Numbered from the stretch's first letter, positions 51,559-61,786 are shown. The stretch: DNA of 64,000 nucleotides from Durusdinium trenchii (GCA_963970005.1 CAXAMN010001225.1:521595-585594), one strand, 5' to 3'. The notes: a model not told the origin generated them from the letters alone. Numbers and translations: made by a program.

Positions 51559-51950
51559 TTGCAAGAGCACGAACCACCAGTTGAGCCGGTCATGAGGGAC
51601 CTTGGAATAGACCATCAGGCTGCAAGGAGGAGGAGAATCCCGGTCATGAAGCAAAGGCCCCTGAAGGCCAGCAACCGCAAAATCAAATTGAGAGCACTGA
51701 AGATTCCGGCTCTCAAAGTGAGACTACGACTACACCGAGGAGGCATCCAGCCAGTGGCGCTATGGGGCATTGAAAGCCAGGGACTTGCCCCACGGTACAG
51801 GACCGCTCTACGGCAAGCCATGGCAAAGCACCTTGGACATCACAGCGGTGGCCTGCTTGACATCACATATGACATCCACAGCAAACGCTACATAGATCCT
51901 GGTGACCAAATCATCATTCACCACATCAAGGCCATCCACCACCTCGTACA
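51559..51950 (+). pseudogene. LINE RT, thumb region
   Basis: VMRDLGIDHQAARRRRIPVM, RKIKLRALKIPALKVRLRLH, GIQPVALWGIESQGLAPRYR, TALRQAMAKHLG: the basic thumb with the L-W-G-x-E pattern common after LINE palm domains. Ends in a frame change near 51950. Confidence 0.6.
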
Positions 51951-51953
51951 AGC

Positions 51954-52547
51954 ATGGCCCGCAGAAAATTACCAGCCCTTGAGCAAGCATGGCATACCAC
52001 ATACCAGCAGCTCCAAACCAAGCAATACCCATGGTACAGTGTCCGGGGTCCCATTGCCGCCACCATCGTGCACCTTCAAGACTGGGGATGGCAACCAGCA
52101 GAGCTCATGCGGTGGATCAGACCGGAGTCCAAACTGATGCTGGCCAGTGAAATCACACTCCACAGCCCTTGGTGGAAGCTGGAAGAAGCTCTCACAAAAG
52201 AGGCCAAACAGCAGCGAATCTATAGATTGGCAAGCGAGAAGCACCACCAAGACCTCATCACTGGACTCGACTGGCACACCTATCACCAGGTGAAGAAAAC
52301 CTTGAAGCAACAGCACAAGCATCACCTGGACACATGGGTGCAGGCTGCAATCCAGTTCAGAGACGGACACCAGCCCAAAAGCTGTCCTATCTGCCATGTG
52401 CCTGCCACACCCAAGCACATCTTGTGGCTATGCCGTTGGCACTGCACCCAACAGCATGAACCGATGCCCCCAGAATGGATGGACAGACTCACATGCCAGG
52501 ATGAAGAACTGCTCTGGGCTCATGGCTGGATCCCGCTGGAACCATAG
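51954..52547 (+). pseudogene. LINE post-RT segment with CCHC-like finger
   Basis: 197 codons. YSVRGPIAATIVHLQDWGWQ and a helical middle, then SCPICHVPATPKHILWLCRW H (C-x2-C-x8-H-x4-C), the kind of C-terminal finger found in many LINEs. Ends with a stop. Later frames to 53700 add QCAACGTRMH and KCTQCGKQWHLD pairs. Confidence 0.6.
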
Positions 52548-53103
52548 GACAATCGAGAACAACAGCATCCATACCAAGGCCATGGCTGTTGGGCAGCCCT
52601 TGAAGCCCTTCCGCTACAACAACACAGTGGCTGGGCTTTCACCTTAGATGCCACCCCTTCCTCCTATGACTCTCGTAGTCAGATGTGGATCTTCGGGCCG
52701 TGTGCGCACACCATGTCCTTGGGTCAGCTTCGAAGACTAGGAGCCATCACCGGCGTTGCGCCTGGAGCCCAATCCAAGGTACGTGCACTTCTAGCAGGAC
52801 TTGTTGCTTTGGCCAAGCACACCGAAGCCCAGGTCAAAGTCATTGTCCAGCTGGCCTTAGTCTGGGAAGTGTGGCGCCAACCCAAAAGCAGAAGCCCTTT
52901 CCAGAAGGTCTGACACCACAAGACCTCAGCAGGGTCACAGTCCTGTACACCAGCAGGAACACCAGAACTCCTGATGCACCTGGCAATGAACCTCAACTCC
53001 GACGCCGCCAAAGGGACTCAGCCTGGCAGCTTGGGAACGAGCAAAGACACTCCATGATGCATGGCAAGAAGAATGGCAAGGCACCTTAGATCAGGACCAC
53101 AAG

Positions 53104-53839
53104 TTGATCTACCAGCATGCAGTGCAAAGGCTCAGCAAGATCTACGAAGACAGCACGCACTACATCCACCAAAAAGCACCGCGGCACCAAGGCAAACACA
53201 CCAAACAGCACAAAAAAGACCTTGTAAACCAATGCCGCAAAGCCTGGGCTGACAATCATCACAGGTGGGAACCCCATCGCAGTGGGTTTCAGTGCGCAGC
53301 TTGTGGCACAAGGATGCACCAAGGTTTAACTACTGACATCCTTGAAGGCAGACTCCAGGAAGATTGCCCACAGGTGATGATTGAAGACCTCCGCAACCAG
53401 CCTGCCATGCAGATCGACTCCCTGCCCAAGAAACTCACAAGAGCCCAGCACATCAAGGACTTGTTGGCAAAGCAACCTGACCAACCAGAACCAGGCAAGC
53501 ACCACCTGGCTGAAACTACGGGGTACCAAGTGCGGAGTGAACATCCACAAAAGGGTGAATGAAGCAGCATTCACTGAGTTCATCCAAAGCCACTGTGTGA
53601 ACCAGGAGTACACTGCCCAGCATGCAGCCCATCCAAGACACACACCATGGCAGATAGGAGAACGAGTGAAGTGCACCCAATGTGGGAAGCAATGGCATCT
53701 AGATGGCAGCCAGAGGCTCATAGCCACCCAGGCAAATCCAAACGACGGGATATTTGCCTCAGTGGGCGCCGGGCCTGTGGAAGGCCTTAAGCTTAGTTTG
53801 CTCCACCCACGAAATTGCGTGGGTGCCTTCGCACGATAA
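53104..53839 (+). pseudogene. LINE C-terminal region, two overlapping frames
   Basis: 53104-53562 carries GFQCAACGTRMHQGLTTDIL, and 53381-53839 carries RVKCTQCGKQWHLDGSQRLI. Each has one C-x2-C pair followed by His, so together they look like a split zinc finger. Frame shift near 53520. Confidence 0.5.
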
Positions 53840-54101
53840 GCTTCTTGATTGGACCCCGTCCCTTGCTGGCCACATGGCTGAGACTTGGAGACTCCTCAAC
53901 AAGCGAGCCGACGCCAAAGCTCAGGAACAGGCCGCTCGGTCTGTGCACGAGCTTCTTGATTGGAAATTTACCTTTGATGCTGCAGTGGCCTGGTCTGCTT
54001 CAGCGCTTGATAGGCAGCGGAGTGCTTTGCGGTTCCTGAGGCGCCTCATCGCTCCTTCCGCACCCAGCTGTGATGTTCCTTCTGTTGGCTTGTCCGCTTG
54101 A
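53754..54101 (+). pseudogene. RNase H C-terminal segment of the LINE
   Basis: EIAWVPSHDKLLDW... and WRLLNKRADAKAQEQAARSV: W-V-P-S-H and N-x-x-A-D are the last His and Asp motifs of LINE-type RNase H. The first Asp and Glu motifs are not seen upstream in frame, so the domain is incomplete. Confidence 0.6.
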
Positions 54102-54230
54102 CGGAAGCATGAGTTGACATGGTTTTGCTGTCTTCGCTGCAGCAGTCACTTTGCCTTCGCAGGTTTTTTTTTGCTGGACATTGAAATCTACGGATAGACC
54201 ACTATCTGCCTTTGGCGATTTCTTTTTTCG

Positions 54231-54608
54231 TTGGGCGCTTTGCGCCTGGAACACTGCCTCCAGCCATTCATTGCTATGAACCCAGGCTGTGGCAGAGCAA
54301 GACTACACACACACACACAGGCCCTCCACAAACCCTGCAAGGGTGCAGCCACCAAGGGCTCTCCGCCACTAAGCGAGTTCTTCAAAAAGAAGGACACTGC
54401 AGGAAGCGCCAGCCAAGGACCAACCTCGAGCCCTCTTGATGATGTCTCCAGCAGACCGACGCCAAAACGGCTCCACTTCAACACAGAGCTCGATGAACAA
54501 GAGGCTCTGAACCAGCAGCTTTCTGCTTTGGCCATGAACCCCAGCCACAAAGCAGATGACAACACGGCAGAAGATGAAGACGCTGGCATGTCAGTCGACT
54601 ACTTCTAA
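54231..54608 (+). pseudogene. Acidic tail ORF at the LINE 3' end
   Basis: 125 codons ending ...ELDEQEALNQQLSALAMNPS, HKADDNTAEDEDAGMSVDYF, TAA. It contains a (CA)n run (54306-54320). It may be the end of the LINE protein after a frame change, or a short host exon. The microsatellite follows 120 bp downstream. Confidence 0.35.
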
Positions 54609-54725
54609 AGGCCTTGTGGCTGGACCACACAGAGGAGAAGAACAACTGATAGCCGGCAACCGCAACTGAGGCACCACGCCTAGCAGACCGGCCAAAGGCC
54701 TTCGAACCCAGCATCTCTAGAAAAA

Positions 54726-55131
54726 ACATACATACATACATACATACATACATACATACATACATACCAATACATACCATGCATTACATTACATTACATT
54801 ACATGGCATTACATTACATTACATTACATTACAATACATACATACATACATACATACATACATACATACATACATACATANNNNNNNNNNCATTACATTA
54901 CATACATTACATACACATACATTACATACACATACATTACATACACTACATACACTACACTACATACCTACATACCTACATACCTACATACCTACATACA
55001 TACATACATACATACATACACACATACATACATTACATTACATTACATTTCATTACATTACATTACATTAATATATACATACATACGTTACGTTACGTTA
55101 CGTTACGTTACGTTACATACATACATACATA
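54726..55131 (+). repeat. ACAT/TTACA/TTACG microsatellite block, right of the LINE
   Basis: (ACAT)n, (TTACA)n, (ACAT)n, gap at 54881-54890, (CATTA)n, (ACCT)n, (CATA)n, (CATTA)n, (TTACG)6, (CATA)n. Mirrors the left block in unit types. Confidence 0.9.
54881..54890. other. Assembly gap inside the microsatellite
   Basis: Ten N bases between (CATA)n and (CATTA)n. The true array length is unknown. Confidence 0.95.
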
Positions 55132-55278
55132 TGTGCACGACTTAGAATCATGCCTGGCCCCAAACATTGCTGGTGTACTACCGATGCTGTTTGCAAGCAA
55201 TCACAACAAAACACAAAGCAAAACACATTGTCCTCTCTTGAACATTGTTTTTTTCCCCTGCACCAGTCTGTATCTCAG

Positions 55279-55430
55279 CAAATCCTGCACGCCCGGGCCT
55301 CCATGTGCCAAGTCCGGCTGCTGTCGAACCCTCAATCGCACCGGCGGATGCGGAAGGGCTGCTATCTGCAGAAGAACTTCACGCTCTGCCTGGAAGTCTC
55401 GGGAGCCAACCCAGCCCAACTGAAATGTGA
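55279..55430 (+). CDS. Probable C-terminal exon, function unknown
   Basis: After TGTATCTCAG|CAAATC: ARPGLHVPSPAAVEPSIAPA, DAEGLLSAEELHALPGSLGS, QPSPTEM then TGA. Acidic, Ala/Pro-rich. The minus strand is also open with good bias (EREVLLQIAALPHPPVRLRV), so the strand is not certain. 55540-56140 has no gene. Confidence 0.35.
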
Positions 55431-56169
55431 TATGATATACTCTCCCGACTCTCCCAAAAAATACCCCTGATGGTTTGATCATCAAAACTGTTTCTTGACC
55501 CAGAAAGGTTTGATATTGTTTGACAGAGCGGAGACCCATTGCATATCCTAAAGTGAGGGCAACCTCTTCTCACAAGGAGAGGAGCCCTGTGAGAGGAGCA
55601 CTGCTAGACCTTAGAAAGTTTCTGAATCACTATATTGCTTGATCCTTCTAAACATGTCCAAGGTGTTTGACACCATGATTCTTCGACCTCTCCATTCGCT
55701 TGAGCCACTCTGATCTTTCCCGTTCGTGAGATCCTGATGTCACCGCATGTCTGAGACAGCACGCCTCCAAAGCAGCCGGCTCGTGAAGGGCCTTAGTTGG
55801 TCAATTCAGGCACCAAACATTCCCAAAGAGTGGGTTCCAGTGAAGCAAAAGGTGTTTTTAATGTGTTTATATGTGGACATAGATAAATTAGATAGACCAA
55901 CAAACAAACAAACAAATAGATAGGTAGATGATGGTAGATGGATGGAGAGATAAATGTGGATAGACATGACACAAGCAAGTATACATGTTGAAAGGGAGTT
56001 TCACTTTTACCTCTTCAGGGACTTGGGTGGAAAGACTGAGAGGCCAAATAATGTAATAATGAACCCCGAGCCCTCCCCCAAACCCAAACCGTGTTTTGGG
56101 ACAGAAACATGATCATCAATTGAACACACTCCACTGGGACATTGGGATGGTCAGTCTCCAGTTGTTGCG

Positions 56170-56499
56170 ATGAAATGGTTGGACTGGATAGACGCAGCGC
56201 CACTCGATCTTTGGATCGGACAGTCGCGGCTCCCTCTGAGTCCACTTGGTGGATCCAGGCCCATCTACCTACCTCGCGAAATCGCGACCGTCCTGGGATT
56301 GGCGCTCCGAAGCCTCTCATGTCCAGAGGAGAAACCCAAAAATAGCGCTCTATTGATCCTTTCTACGGGGTATGAGGGTCTCATAAATCTCAGCACCATG
56401 GAACGGGCAAACACTTGCTCCCTTCAAGCAGGGTATGACTGCTTCCAACAAAGTTTGAGGTTCCCTAGATCGATTGGTGCACTGCACCTTGCACAATAA
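56170..56499 (+). CDS. 109-codon ORF, possible exon
   Basis: ATG then MKWLDWIDAAPLDLWIGQSR, LPLSPLGGSRPIYLPREIAT, VLGLALRSLSCPEE. An overlapping plus frame (RRSATRSLDRTVAAPSESTW) has similar quality. No domain. Confidence 0.3.
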   Translation: MKWLDWIDAAPLDLWIGQSRLPLSPLGGSRPIYLPREIATVLGLALRSLSCPEEKPKNSALLILSTGYEGLINLSTMERANTCSLQAGYDCFQQSLRFPRSIGALHLAQ

Positions 56500-56619
56500 A
56501 GGATCACACGGAATCATCACATCGGAATCAGGACATTCTATATTCTCCGCTGGTGTTTCCAAACACTTTGGGATGCAAGTCGGAAATGCCTCCAAGATCA
56601 CCGGGTCGAACTTTACAAA

Positions 56620-57610
56620 GGGAGGGGGGGCAGTTCATATTTTGCTTAATGATGCAATGGGGGGGGGGCAGGTGTTGAAAATGCATTTTCAGACAGGGGG
56701 GTTGAACATAAAGAAAACAGATATGTATCAAAATGACACATACATGTTTCTTGTTCCCTCCGCGTTCTTCTGGAAACACTGGCGTTGCAATCTGTATGAA
56801 AGGCAGGGGGATCAAATCCTGAAAGTATGCACATGGGGGGATGCACGCACCTATGCACAATTTGCGGCCATTGTATGAACAGGCGGGGGTCAGGGTCAAT
56901 AAGAATCTAACAAAATGTATGGTCCAGAATCTATGTATGCACACCATGGGTACAATGCTGCAATAGCGGAATCACGATGAACAATTGCGGGATCCTGGGG
57001 AGGATTTGTGATTTTGCCTTTTTGGGCTTCTGTTGTGTTTGGCTCCAACCACTCTCTCTGCCCCCCCCCTTTACCGCATATAATCCCAGGATAACATGAT
57101 CTTTCCAAGTCTTTCCCTTCATGGTCCGGACTTTTGAGATGGATAAAACAGACCAATGCATCTCCAAAGATGGAACATCATCAGCAAAGGTACTGTAGTC
57201 ACCAAACACAAACCAAAGAAAACTGAACAAACAGGACATCCAAAGGTGTGATCTTTTCCTTTTCTTTTGAAGGAAACAGTGGCACCATGTTCAAGGGAAA
57301 TGTATGAAGGGGTAAGGGGGACATCATATGATCATGTTATTGGCCACACTTCTGGGGAGAACGATGGAGAACGCGCCTGGTGCCCTGGTTGTTTTGTATG
57401 CTTGGGGGGTCTGCAATGCCACGGTCCATCCCAGGAAACTCCAGCAGCCCTAGTGCAAATTGTACGAAGCCACGGGGTCGAACAACTCTTGGAAAATTGT
57501 GAATAATTATGGAAGCTGATGTATCTTATAATGTATGAAAGCAAGGGAGGGGAAACCACCCTAAAAAGCATACTATTTTGAGGGAAATGTATGAAAAGGG
57601 GGGGACATCC
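56620..57610 (+). repeat. G-tract cluster with a diverged duplication
   Basis: At least ten runs of five or more G on the plus strand (for example 56623-56631, 56660-56668, 56694-56700, 57312-57320, 57599-57605), plus a C-run at 57061-57069. GGGAAATGTATGAA...GGGGGACATCATATGATCAT at 57297 recurs at 57585 with changes. Open frames across it (134 and 139 codons) have low-quality composition and are not called. Confidence 0.5.
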
Positions 57611-57896
57611 ATAATAATCATATCATGAAACTTTAACTTCCAAGCAAAAACGTTATAAAATCAATTCCTGTGACCTGGTGATCCTCCAAGCTACCTAAGC
57701 TACGCAATACACACGGTGGCCATCAGCATCTCATGAATGTAGCCATCCCAGACTAAATAGGTGAAACAGCTACTACGCCAACATTGCCTTACAAGTCATT
57801 GAGTCGTTGACTCTGGGCACGAACGAGACATCGGCGGGTGTTCGGCGCGAACGGCACCCGTATCTGTCTGTGCTCTTCGCTGGTTTGCCGTTGCAG

Positions 57897-57990
57897 GTCA
57901 TTCTTGTTCATCGAGCGCATTCTGGTGCCATGGATGCCGGCCGCCTCACCGCGGAATCTCTGGCAGGCTGGGGGGAGCTTTGCCCCGAGG
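57897..57990 (+). CDS. Exon of unknown plus-strand gene 7
   Basis: After GCCGTTGCAG|GTCATT at phase 0: VILVHRAHSGAMDAGRLTAE, SLAGWGELCPE, ending GAGG|GTCTAA (phase 1). Joined to the next exon it reads WGELCPEGALVEFSTSVPVR. A canonical GTGAGG site 7 nt downstream is available but breaks the frame. No family recognised. Confidence 0.55.
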
Positions 57991-58042
57991 GTCTAACGTG
58001 AGGGGCGTGTGGGGCCGAGCCCAATCATTGACCGTGCGGAAG

Positions 58043-58168
58043 GGGCGCTTGTTGAATTCTCCACCTCGGTACCCGTGCGAGGCAGTGTGACTACAGCCGC
58101 CCACGCCAACTTCATCCGCGGCGCCACCTTCTTGGGTTCGTCCGTCTTGATTCCGCCACCCTTTGGAG
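58043..58168 (+). CDS. Exon of unknown plus-strand gene 7
   Basis: After CGTGCGGAAG|GGGCGC: ALVEFSTSVPVRGSVTTAAH, ANFIRGATFLGSSVLIPPPF G, ending TTTGGAG|GTGTTT. High coding bias. The implied upstream intron is only 52 nt. Small neutral residues in a beta-like pattern. No family recognised. Confidence 0.55.
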
Positions 58169-58285
58169 GTGTTTTTTGCAACTTGTGCAAAGGGTGTGGG
58201 GAGGTGGGTTATAGGGTCGAGGCCATCGCTACTAGGGTGGAGGCCATTGCTATAATATTACCTCCAACGCCTTCAACCCCAAAAG

Positions 58286-58401
58286 AAACCAGGCCACGCT
58301 TCACAGCTGGGCGCGCGTGGAAGGGGTCCGCCGCCACAGAAGTGAGATCACCCGTGGATTTGCATGGCCTTGGCAGCACTGGTGGAAATACGGAAGACTG
58401 A
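58286..58401 (+). CDS. Terminal exon of unknown plus-strand gene 7
   Basis: After CCCCAAAAG|AAACCA at phase 1: TRPRFTAGRAWKGSAATEVR, SPVDLHGLGSTGGNTED then TGA. The phase agrees with the previous exon (G+AA = Glu). Another plus frame here (NPKRNQATLHSWARVEGVRR) is an alternative. Confidence 0.45.
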
Positions 58402-58512
58402 CTAGCTAATCCCATTGGTACGATTAGGTCAGATACATAGATACATATATAGATACATAGATTAGGTCAGATTAGGTTAGGATCGGATAGGATAAAGATC
58501 GATAGAGCGATC

Positions 58513-58707
58513 TCATATGACCAGCGCTACAGTGGTGCCAGGATAAGTGGACAGCTTTCCGTCTTCAGAGGTCAACCGTGGCGCTTCAGGTTGCAGGTGG
58601 CATGAAGAAGCTTCGGGGGATCCCCTCCTGGCCTCACGTTTTGGACGCCACTTACTTTTATGGGAGTGGCTTGTGCCCTGAAGTTCCTCCAACTCCAAAC
58701 CAACCAA
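58513..58707 (-). CDS. 64-codon ORF, possible exon
   Basis: GLELEELQGTSHSHKSKWRP, KREARRGSPEASSCHLQPEA, PRLTSEDGKLSTYPG. Charged, coding-like. No partner exon or domain found. Confidence 0.3.
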   Translation of the reverse strand: MVGLELEELQGTSHSHKSKWRPKREARRGSPEASSCHLQPEAPRLTSEDGKLSTYPGTTVALVI

Positions 58708-58935
58708 CCAGCTGACCTATAACTAGCTGACAAAGTTCTCAAGCTGGAGTGATGTGTGAATCTAGAGTGCTCATTGGACTTGTGCAGGAGCTTTCATGAC
58801 CACCTGACTTGTTTCACAAAATTGGACTGTGCCGTACAAAAGGCCAAACCTTGATGGCTTTGGACCCAACAGCTGAACGGCATAGGCAAAAACAATCCGC
58901 AACAGGCCACAATTGATTTCAACATCAAATGTCGC

Positions 58936-59322
58936 TTAGCTGTGATCAAGAACGCATGTCACCTCAAACAGCACGGCATAAACATCAATTAATACGAATA
59001 CTGAAGAGAACAAGGCCCAAAATGACTGCCTCCCAACAAATGGCAAAACATGACAAGGCCAAAGGGCCAAAATATGACAAACAATTATATAAATCACCAC
59101 AGTAGTTATTTGACAACCCTCAGAACACGGCAGGGAACCGACACAGGTACATCTCATCCCTGTCGAATGTTTGAGCATGTTGATACTCTTGGCCTTTGGC
59201 AACTTCAGCTCCACAACCTTCAATCTTTGGTTTGGTATATGTTTTGGTGTCACGTCCAAACATGTGTCCTTGCAAGTCCTGCACACCCCCTGGCCGGGAA
59301 GAAGAACGAATATAGTAAACAT
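58936..59322 (-). CDS. 128-codon ORF with two hydrophobic segments
   Basis: A Cys-rich start (CRTCKDTCLDVTPKHIPNQR), then two likely membrane segments, ITTVVIYIIVCHILALWP and FWALFSSVFVLIDVYAVLFE. Could be real or a chance AT-rich frame. No family. Confidence 0.3.
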   Translation of the reverse strand: MFTIFVLLPGQGVCRTCKDTCLDVTPKHIPNQRLKVVELKLPKAKSINMLKHSTGMRCTCVGSLPCSEGCQITTVVIYIIVCHILALWPCHVLPFVGRQSFWALFSSVFVLIDVYAVLFEVTCVLDHS

Positions 59323-59486
59323 CCAGGAAGCTCAATCTTGGGCGCCTGGCAGGCAAAAATGATCAAACATGCCCGTCAGAAGCGAACAGGCAAAGAAATT
59401 ACAGTTCACAGCAAATCACCAAAAACTCCAAGTCATGACCCGTGCCAATCAACATGTATAATTATAGTATACATATATGTAAATAG

Positions 59487-59535
59487 TTATATATATATAT
59501 ATATGTGTGTGTTAAGTGTGTATATATATATATAT
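59487..59535. repeat. AT/GT microsatellite
   Basis: (TA)n, (GT)4, (TA)n. Confidence 0.8.
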
Positions 59536-59573
59536 TAAAACAATATATAATATCATAGAAATGCCACCACATC

Positions 59574-59723
59574 TCACTGATGAAATCTCCATGTGTTGTC
59601 CAACAGCTCCGCTGTCATGGATACCCTCCACTCGTTTCCGCTCGTCGTTCGTCTGACCTCCTCGTCCTCGAAGAGGCGGCTCTTCGTAGGGCCCAGCCAA
59701 CTGTCGTGCAACACGGCATTGAC
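59574..59723 (-). CDS. Terminal exon, function unknown
   Basis: After CACGTCCAAG|GTCAAT at phase 0: VNAVLHDSWLGPTKSRLFED, EEVRRTTSGNEWRVSMTAEL, LDNTWRFHQ then TGA. Best codon bias of the four open frames here. The composition is that of a soluble domain end. No family recognised. Confidence 0.5.
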   Translation of the reverse strand, partial: VNAVLHDSWLGPTKSRLFEDEEVRRTTSGNEWRVSMTAELLDNTWRFHQ

Positions 59724-60044
59724 CTTGGACGTGGCATGTTTGGTCACTGTGGATGACTATGGTGGGTAGAAATCAAAGGTTCATAAACATATAAATATAT
59801 ATATATAATACGAAACATATGAGGATATATGAGGTGTCAAAGAATGGCTGACCGGAAGGGCTATGGATGGATATGGATGGCTATGGGATTTAGTGACATA
59901 CCAAAACTTGAGGCAAACACCAACACAGGTTTTGAGCCCAACATCAGGATGAAACCAGCACCCTCCCTAAGAATCCATGTGAAAAGCCACTGCAAGTCTA
60001 CAACACATCTAGTCACTGCGACCTCCATGCCCAGTTGCCTGCAG

Positions 60045-60166
60045 GGACGACTGAAACTTCTTGATAAAGGCTTTGATCTCTGGGAGCTGCAAAATCAGCT
60101 CGCAACGCTTCAGGCAAAGGCGGACGTCCTGGCTCTAGATTGGAAGTGCTCCGAGTCCGGCTTCAG
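60045..60166 (+). CDS. Internal exon, predicted coiled coil
   Basis: After TTGCCTGCAG|GGACGA at phase 0, ending GGCTTCAG|GTACAT (phase 2). Encodes GRLKLLDKGFDLWELQNQLA, TLQAKADVLALDWKCSESGF with heptad-like Leu spacing. No family recognised. Confidence 0.5.
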
Positions 60167-60390
60167 GTACATGCAACATCATTCAACCAAGCGATGATAA
60201 ACTAGCAAGTGCTTGGAACATGTTCCACTTGGCCTCTAGCTTGGCTCACTTCCCTTTCAACCTGAACGAACCCCAAAGCCAGTGAGAAAACCCCACATCT
60301 TAGGAAAAAGTATCCCCTTGATATAGCTTGATGGTGTTGCAGCTATTCCAAACAGCCCAGTACTCTCAGCATCAGCTGTCCTGCACAATT

Positions 60391-60729
60391 TCATTCAAGA
60401 TGCTGCTTTGCTCTGGGCTCCGGCTGTGAAACTCTAAGAACGATAGCCTCAGTGGCTACAAAATGGCAATCATGCAACTTCGCGCGGTGCTCGAGCCTTC
60501 TGATCCTTAGACGCCTTAGGATCTCATTGGCGATGTTGACTTCCCCCAATAGACACGTGACGGCAAGGGTACATTCAACCAAGCAGCTTCTCTTCCAAAT
60601 CATGGCTTTCCTCCGGGTGCTGTCGCTGATGTTGCAATCATACATTACATGAAATGCCGCTATGCATGCTGCATATTGCTGCATTGTATAGTGCCCACTA
60701 GTTTGTAGCAATGGAAGGAGAGTGGGCAC
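60391..60729 (-). CDS. Probable terminal exon of gene 8
   Basis: 112 codons to TGA: LPLLQTSGHYTMQQYAACIA, AFHVMYDCNISDSTRRKAMI, WKRSCLVECTLAVTCLLGEV, NIANEILRRLRIRRLEHRAK. Cys- and Leu-rich helices. It is on the same strand and just downstream of the exon at 60813. The joining acceptor was not resolved, so its membership of gene 8 is likely but unproven. Confidence 0.45.
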   Translation of the reverse strand: MPTLLPLLQTSGHYTMQQYAACIAAFHVMYDCNISDSTRRKAMIWKRSCLVECTLAVTCLLGEVNIANEILRRLRIRRLEHRAKLHDCHFVATEAIVLRVSQPEPRAKQHLE

Positions 60730-60812
60730 TCGAGCACGAAGCCCATGTCCTTACTGGTTTACCGCATCCCAGTCGGAAAATGTGTCTTGTTTACTAAGCT
60801 GTCGTAAAGCAC

Positions 60813-60931
60813 CCTTCTGTCGTTCCGGCCCCCCCCGTCGTCCTCCACACACTCTTGAACCTCCCTGAGCCCCACCAGGCGTGGCACCACTGGCCGCTCC
60901 GGTGGGGTCTTCGATGGCCGAAGCTCGTCTC
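60813..60931 (-). CDS. Gene 8, exon 4
   Basis: After GATGCGCTCAG|GA (phase 1), ending AGAAGG|GTGCTT (phase 0). Encodes DELRPSKTPPERPVVPRLVG, LREVQECVEDDGGGRNDRR. The first two bases complete Gly with the previous exon (LAGAGDELRPSK). No family recognised. Confidence 0.55.
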
Positions 60932-61116
60932 CTGAGCGCATCCCGTGTTCACATGTTGGTGCTTACTGCTTGCCACAAAGAGTTGTACATTACAAAGGGC
61001 GCCCGCTAGCTGAAGAACTTGGACTGTTTCATCTAGCCCAACTCCCTAATTTCTCACTTGAAAAGAATCTTTCGGTGAGGTTTGGTGTTCATCATGCGGG
61101 ATATCTTGCACCGCAC

Positions 61117-61233
61117 CTGCCCCAGCCAGTTCTGAGAGGCCGATGAAGTGATTCTCAACTAAGCAGGCCGTAATCCGAAGGACTTGCAGCAGTTTCACTG
61201 TTGGAACTCTCTGACCATTGACCTGGACTGCGC
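61117..61233 (-). CDS. Gene 8, exon 3
   Basis: After GCGTTGAAAG|GC (phase 1), ending GGGGCAG|GTGCGG (phase 1). Encodes AVQVNGQRVPTVKLLQVLRI, TACLVENHFIGLSELAGA. Clear coding bias. Helix-rich, no family recognised. Between 61234 and 61329 lies the intron after the repeat exon. Confidence 0.6.
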
Positions 61234-61329
61234 CTTTCAACGCTCTGATTTATATAGTATAATATAGTCGTCACAACCTACCAATTATTAATGATGGCTG
61301 GTGTTTTGCTGTCAAGTCTGCCAAGACTC

Positions 61330-61786
61330 TTGGGTTGTCAGGCTCAACAGGTGCTTGGTCAACCCCCGGCGCTAGGACCTGCGCATCTGCCGATGGCATG
61401 GAGGGTGCAGAAGGCGCCTGGTCTGCTGGCACTGGAACCTGTGCATCTGACGAAGGCATGGAGGGTTCTGAAGGCACCTGGTCTGCTGGCGCTGGGACCT
61501 GTGCATCTGACGAAGGCATGGCAGGTGCTGAAGGCACCTGGTCTGCTGGCGCTGGAACCTGTACATCTGCCGAAGGCATGGCAGGTGCTGAAGGCACCTG
61601 GTCTGCTGACGCTGGAACCTGTACATCTGCCGAAGGCATGGCAGGTGCTGAAGGCACTTGGTCTGATGGTGCTGCGACCTGTGCATCTGCCGAAGGCATG
61701 GAGGGCGCTGAAGGCACCTCATCTGATGGCACTGATGTTTGCACATTCGTAGCCGGCATCAACCTCCTTTCAGCACCCATCATGAC
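61330..61786 (-). CDS. Gene 8, exon 2: six 20-residue Pro/Ala-rich repeats
   Basis: After ATTGTGCAG|GTCATG (phase 0). MMGAERRLMPATNVQTSVPS, then six repeats of the type DQVPSAPAMPSADVQVPAPA, then VDQAPVEPDNP. It ends CCAA|GAGTCT, a GA donor, the only one giving the phase needed by exon 3 (junction DNPSAVQVNGQ). The repeats are exactly 60 nt, low in complexity and probably disordered, like linker or surface-protein repeats. All frames through the array are open on both strands. The minus frame is preferred because it joins both flanking exons. Confidence 0.55.
61378..61737 (-). repeat. 60-bp minisatellite, six copies, within a coding exon
   Basis: Exact 60-nt period. Copies differ mostly at first and third codon positions of the minus frame (PSAPAMPSADVQ / PSEPSMPSSDAQ), which hints at selection on the protein or at recent expansion. 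Confidence 0.9.

Larger units (their letters stand above)
50764..54725 (+). mobile_element. Decayed LINE-type retrotransposon inserted in a microsatellite
   Basis: The plus-strand order is RT (about 50875-51950), a Cys/His-rich tail with several C-x2-C pairs (51954-53700), an RNase H C-terminal motif (53754-54101) and a short acidic tail (54231-54608). At least five frame changes are needed to read it, so it is a pseudogene copy. No endonuclease domain is present, so the 5' part is missing. Both ends touch the same compound ACAT/TTACA microsatellite, and the 3' end is GCATCTCTAGAAAAAA followed by (CATA)n. Confidence 0.75.

Noticed and set aside
56474-56947. 134-codon plus and 139-codon minus ORFs in the G-tract region
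   Set aside because: Composition is driven by G-runs and AT-rich spacers. No splice context or motif.
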